The notes beneath the pieces were generated by a model. That model did no database searches and had not been told where the DNA came from. It saw nothing but the letters and a program-made list of their open reading frames with translations. From an uncultured Paracoccaceae bacterium (lineage in GTDB: Bacteria > Pseudomonadota > Alphaproteobacteria > Rhodobacterales > Rhodobacteraceae), in contig CAKZRP010000038.1 of NCBI GenBank assembly GCA_937146765.1, forward strand, positions 1-64,000: a stretch of 64,000 nt of DNA. The letters are read 5' to 3'. Both the position numbers and the translations under genes were made by a program. Shown here piece by piece: positions 60,932 through 64,000 of the stretch. The first letter of the stretch is position 1. The number at the start of each line of letters is the position of its first letter.

Positions 60932-62806
60932 ATGTGTGAATTTTGCGCGGCAACCACAGTCTTTGATCCGGCGCGTCATGCGGACAGCGAAGGATTGCGC
61001 ATCAATGGAGCGAACTTCTTTGAAGGGAGTGACGCCTCCGCCAACCGGAATACCACCTACAGCCTGCCGGTGGGTGGCAGTTTCTATGGTGAGCTGGAAA
61101 CCGTCGGCGACCGCGACTGGATCGCGGTGACCCTCGAGGCGGGCGTCACCTATCAGATCTCCCAATCCGGCTACTGGGGCGGCGGCGGCACCCTGAATGA
61201 TGGCTTCCTGCGCATCTACAACAGCAGCGGCAACCAGGTGGCCGCCAATGACGATGGCCGCCATGGCTATGATTCCGAAGTCAATTTCACCCCGACATCA
61301 GGCGGTACCTTCTATGTCTCCGTCGGCTCCTACCGCGACGGGCTGACCGGCACCTACCGGCTCGACATCGACAGCAATGCCCCCAGCCTCAACGCCACCG
61401 ATGTGGCCTCGGTGCAGGTGCTGGCGGATTACCTCGTCGATGGATACTGGGAGGCCACCGGCCGCGACGAGCGCTCCTTCAACCTGCGCGGCGGCAATGA
61501 GATCACCGTCAACCTCACCGGCTTGACCGCCGAAGGTCAGCAGCTTGCCCGCTGGGCGCTGGAAGCCTGGGAAACGGTGGCCGACCTCGAATTCGTCGAG
61601 GTGCGCAGCGGTGGCCAGATCACCTTTGACGATGAGGCCTCCGGCGCCTATGCGACCTCGACCACCTGGGGCACCACCATCACCGGCGCCCAGATCAATA
61701 TCTCCCGCGACTGGCTCACCCGCTATGGCACCGAGCTCAACAGCTACAGCATGGTCGCCTATGTGCATGAGATCGGCCATGCGCTCGGCCTCGGCCACCA
61801 GGGCAACTACAATGGCGGCGCCGCCTATGGTACCAACCAGACCTTCGTCAACGACAGTTGGCAGATGTCGGTGATGTCCTATTTCAGCCAGCAGGAGAAC
61901 ACCACCGTCAACGCCAGCTACGGGCTGCCGATCACCGCGATGATGGCGGATATCATGGCGATCCAGTCGATCTACGGGGCGGCGACCGATGGGGTCACCG
62001 CCGGGAACTCGGTCTGGGGGCATGGATCCAACTTCGGCACCTATCTCGATGATGCCTTCGACAGCTTCCTTCTGGGCAGCGATGCGGCCCTGGGCAGCAA
62101 CCGCAACTTTGTCTTCACCATCTATGATGCCGGCGGCATCGATACGCTCGACCTGTCGCCGCTGACCTCGCATAACACTGTTGACCTCAACGACGGGGCC
62201 TTTTCGGACATCCGCGGCCGCACCGGCGCCATGGCGATCGCCCAGGGCACCGAGATCGAGAACCTGGTCATGGGCAGCGGCAATGACACCGTGACCGGCA
62301 ACGAGCTCGACAATATCATCGAGTTGGGCGCGGGCAATGACATCGCCCGCGGCGGGGCGGGCACCGACCAGATCTGGGGCGGCGCCGGGCTCGACACCAT
62401 CTATGGCGGCGATGATCGCGACATCCTCTACGGCAATGCCGGCAATGACCTGCTGTTCGGCGAGGGCGGCAATGACCTGCTGGTGGGGCAGAACGACAAT
62501 GACACGCTGAACGGCGGCCTTGGCGATGACGTGCTCTGCGGCGGCGTCGGTGCGGATCTGTTCTGCTTTGACGCCGGGTCCGGGTCCGATCGGATCAAGG
62601 ATTTCGACCTGCGCGAACGCGACCTGCTGCAGCTCGACCTGGATCTGGTGGGCGGCGAGGAGATGTCGCTGGGGGAGTTGGTCGACACCTATGGCAGCGT
62701 TGTGCGCGGGGCGTTGGTGCTGACCTTCGACACCGGCGACCGGCTGGAGTTCACCGGCCTGAGCAATTTCAACTCCGCCAGCTACGACATCCTGAGCTGG
62801 GTCTGA
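60932..62806 (+). CDS. Secreted M10 (serralysin-like) metallopeptidase with PPC domain and RTX repeats
   Basis: The 624-residue protein begins with a short lead, then a pre-peptidase C-terminal (PPC-like) domain at about 30-145 (ETVGDRDWIAVTLEAGVTYQI, GGTFYVSVGSY). The peptidase domain follows, with zinc motif HEIGHALGLGH (His279, Glu280, His283, His289) and Met-turn MSY at 315-317. RTX nonapeptides follow at about 445-545 (GGAGTDQIWGGAGLDTIYGG and onward). It lacks a Sec signal, as expected for type I secretion. AGGAG lies eight bases before the ATG. The serralysin role is extracellular protein degradation or matrix remodelling. No peptidase inhibitor or exporter gene is adjacent. Confidence 0.93.
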   Translation: MCEFCAATTVFDPARHADSEGLRINGANFFEGSDASANRNTTYSLPVGGSFYGELETVGDRDWIAVTLEAGVTYQISQSGYWGGGGTLNDGFLRIYNSSGNQVAANDDGRHGYDSEVNFTPTSGGTFYVSVGSYRDGLTGTYRLDIDSNAPSLNATDVASVQVLADYLVDGYWEATGRDERSFNLRGGNEITVNLTGLTAEGQQLARWALEAWETVADLEFVEVRSGGQITFDDEASGAYATSTTWGTTITGAQINISRDWLTRYGTELNSYSMVAYVHEIGHALGLGHQGNYNGGAAYGTNQTFVNDSWQMSVMSYFSQQENTTVNASYGLPITAMMADIMAIQSIYGAATDGVTAGNSVWGHGSNFGTYLDDAFDSFLLGSDAALGSNRNFVFTIYDAGGIDTLDLSPLTSHNTVDLNDGAFSDIRGRTGAMAIAQGTEIENLVMGSGNDTVTGNELDNIIELGAGNDIARGGAGTDQIWGGAGLDTIYGGDDRDILYGNAGNDLLFGEGGNDLLVGQNDNDTLNGGLGDDVLCGGVGADLFCFDAGSGSDRIKDFDLRERDLLQLDLDLVGGEEMSLGELVDTYGSVVRGALVLTFDTGDRLEFTGLSNFNSASYDILSWV

Positions 62807-62844
62807 CCCGGTCGCGCGGCCCCGCGCCCGCGGGACAGGAAAAA

Positions 62845-62872
62845 GCCCCCCGGCCGGGATCGGTCGGGGGGC
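62845..62872. terminator. Strong hairpin terminator, mainly for the minus-strand sugar transferase
   Basis: GCCCCCCG (62845-62852) pairs with CGGGGGGC (62865-62872). A run of five A directly before it becomes a T-run on the minus strand, the classical rho-independent arrangement for the gene ending at 62943; it also lies 39 bases after the M10 stop. Confidence 0.85.
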
Positions 62873-62942
62873 GTGATGCTCTGTGCGGGTCCTGCCGCTT
62901 CAGGGGCCGCAATATGGCCCGGAGCGGCGGGGACCTCCGGCC

Positions 62943-63620
62943 TCAGCGGCCGGTCTTGCCGACCACGGCCAGGGCGGTGCGGGCGATGATGCTGACATCA
63001 AGCATCAGGCTGCGGCGCTCCAGATAGGCGACATCCATGTCGACGCGCTCGTCATAGCTGACGTCGTTGCGCCCGGAGACCTGCCACAGGCCGGTGATGC
63101 CGGGCTTCTGCGCCAGATAGTGCTGCACCTTGGTGCCGTATTTGGCCAGTTCATCGGTGATGATCGGGCGCGGACCGACAAAGGTCATCTCGCCTTTCAG
63201 CACGTTGAGCAGCTGCGGCAGCTCGTCGAGGCTGGTCTTGCGGATGAAATTGCCAAAGCGGGTGATCCGCGGATCATGGGTCAGCTTGTGGTCGCGTTCC
63301 CATTCGGCGGCCGCTTCCGGATTCTCGGCGAGGTATTTCTTCAGGCGCTCCTGCGCATCGGGCACCATCGAGCGGATCTTCCAGCAACGGAAGGCGACGC
63401 CATCCTGGCCCACACGCTCATGGCCGAAAAAGGCCTTGCCCCCGTCGCGCCGTGCCAGCACCGCCAGAATGGCGATCATCGGCAGGACCAGGGGGGCGAT
63501 CAGTAAAGCTAGCATCAAATCGAATAGGCGCTTGCCCGCTTGAGCGTAAAAACCGCTCTGCCCCTCAACCTGTTGCTGAAGCACCTCTCTTGAATGCAAT
63601 CCCTGAACAATATTCTGCAT
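62943..63620 (-). CDS. Initiating sugar-phosphate transferase, ExoY-like
   Basis: The 225-residue protein has one N-terminal hydrophobic segment (LFDLMLALLIAPLVLPMIAILAVLA), then FFGHERVGQDGVAFRCWKIRSM, TSLDELPQLLNVLKGEMTFVGPRP and QKPGITGLWQVSGRNDVSYDERV. This is the undecaprenyl-phosphate galactose/glucose-phosphate transferase family as in ExoY. GGAAGGG lies six bases before the ATG at 63620. It is the second initiating enzyme in the window, which suggests a polymer different from that started at 48215. Confidence 0.94.
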   Translation of the reverse strand: MQNIVQGLHSREVLQQQVEGQSGFYAQAGKRLFDLMLALLIAPLVLPMIAILAVLARRDGGKAFFGHERVGQDGVAFRCWKIRSMVPDAQERLKKYLAENPEAAAEWERDHKLTHDPRITRFGNFIRKTSLDELPQLLNVLKGEMTFVGPRPIITDELAKYGTKVQHYLAQKPGITGLWQVSGRNDVSYDERVDMDVAYLERRSLMLDVSIIARTALAVVGKTGR

Positions 63621-63942
63621 CAACTACCCTTCCACTCAAAAGACGATCGGAGATTCTCCGAACAATTATGTCCGATTTAGCTCAAATTCTATCCATCAGC
63701 ATAGATAGATTTAGATGATTCGGCACAGGTTAATATGACGCACTGCAGCAAAACCGACAGGCTTTGCCGTGAAACTAGTCACTTCGGGCAGGATGAGGGG
63801 GGTGGTGCGGATCGTGAATTCCGCATCGCCGGAGATTTAGCCACGATCTAGTCCTGCGGCAGGGGAAGGTCGCAAGATCTGGCCCCCGGGATCAGGGCCA
63901 GAAATATCGGCCAGAAATATTGGCCAGAGATCAAGTCAGAGA
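63621..63942. other. Gene-free region upstream of the ExoY-like gene
   Basis: This 322-base stretch holds the promoter region of the minus-strand transferase. The proximal 120 bases are AT-rich. The distal part is GC-rich and ends in the 13-base tandem repeats at 63896-63947. No gene was recognised. Confidence 0.4.
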
Positions 63943-63947
63943 TCAGG
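63896..63947. repeat. Imperfect 13-base tandem repeat
   Basis: Four units, GGCCAGAAATATC, GGCCAGAAATATT, GGCCAGAGATCAA and GTCAGAGATCAGG, run head to tail. The first two differ at one base. Confidence 0.7.
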
Positions 63948-63999
63948 CCTGCGAGTCCGGTGTTGCGGGCGGAGGCCGCAGAAACACCAGCAGCGAGGG
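63943..63999 (-). CDS. Possible 3' end of a minus-strand gene cut by the window edge
   Basis: On the minus strand the last bases read PSLLVFLRPPPATPDSQA followed by TGA (63945-63943). The Pro/Ala-rich polar tail after a hydrophobic segment looks like a protein C-terminus. Eighteen codons are too few to assign a family or to be certain it is coding. Confidence 0.3.
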   Translation of the reverse strand, partial: PSLLVFLRPPPATPDSQA

Positions 64000-64000
64000 A

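Overview
The window looks like most of an extrachromosomal replicon from a marine Rhodobacterales (Roseobacter-group) alphaproteobacterium. Base composition is GC-rich. A replication module at 7.4-11.7 kb consists of a RepA initiator of the Rhodobacterales RepA-I type, an iteron/DnaA-box origin, ParA, ParB and a palindromic centromere candidate. It sits beside a complete dTDP-L-rhamnose operon. From general knowledge, RepA-I replicons of about this size in roseobacters are the so-called biofilm plasmids, which carry rhamnose and exopolysaccharide genes; the assignment here is by recognition of protein families, not by a database search. Both window edges cut genes (an RTX protein tail at base 1, a probable minus-strand 3' end at 63,999), so the replicon is larger than 64 kb or has been cut out of a larger molecule.

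Layout. 0-7.2 kb, mostly minus strand: rmlC, an acyltransferase-3, rmlB, rmlD, rmlA, a GT4 glycosyltransferase and kdsD. 7.4-11.7 kb: repA, oriV, parA, parB, parS candidate. 12-20 kb: a CapD/WbpM-type nucleotide-sugar dehydratase, then a YjbH-YjbF-YjbE-like outer-membrane group, a DUF2793 protein and a KpsD/CtrA-type export lipoprotein. 20.3-29.8 kb: an ABC-dependent capsule exporter (KpsM, KpsE, KpsT), two GlfT-like galactofuranosyltransferase candidates, two sulfotransferase-like proteins and UDP-galactopyranose mutase (glf). 29.9-46.3 kb: a 12-gene, almost gap-free minus-strand run containing nucleotide-sugar genes (Gfo/Idh oxidoreductase, zinc-ribbon methyltransferase-like protein, SIS isomerase, inositol-phosphatase-family enzyme, NeuA-like cytidylyltransferase, 2-hydroxyacid dehydrogenase), three large proteins that share a DUF115/MptE-like domain, an SMP-30 protein, a KpsS-like capsule protein and a GSCFA protein. 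46.6-53.3 kb: a second sugar-transfer block (hydratase-like, epimerase, WbaP-type initiating transferase, GT2, RgpF-WbsX fusion, third sulfotransferase). 53.3-62.8 kb: two secreted RTX proteins (beta-propeller adhesin-like, M10 metallopeptidase) flanking ugd, a UDP-glucuronate 4-epimerase and manC. 62.9-63.6 kb: an ExoY-type initiating transferase.

Taken together the genes can supply dTDP-rhamnose, UDP-galactofuranose, UDP-glucuronate/galacturonate, GDP-mannose and a still undefined cytidylyl-activated sugar. They assemble these with many glycosyltransferases, may sulfate or acylate the product, and export at least one polymer by a Kps-type ABC route. No Wzx flippase, Wzy polymerase, type I secretion ABC exporter, integrase, complete IS, tRNA, rRNA or CRISPR array was seen. 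The stretch 29.9-35.7 kb and the 60.1-60.9 kb gap are visibly AT-richer than the rest and are the best candidates for more recent acquisition.

The most unusual content is the 16.5-kb minus-strand run with three differently fused DUF115-type glycosyltransferase-like proteins next to a cytidylyl-sugar cassette that lacks a condensing enzyme. Start codons were chosen by ribosome-binding sites, overlaps and family starts; uncertain ones are noted in each entry.
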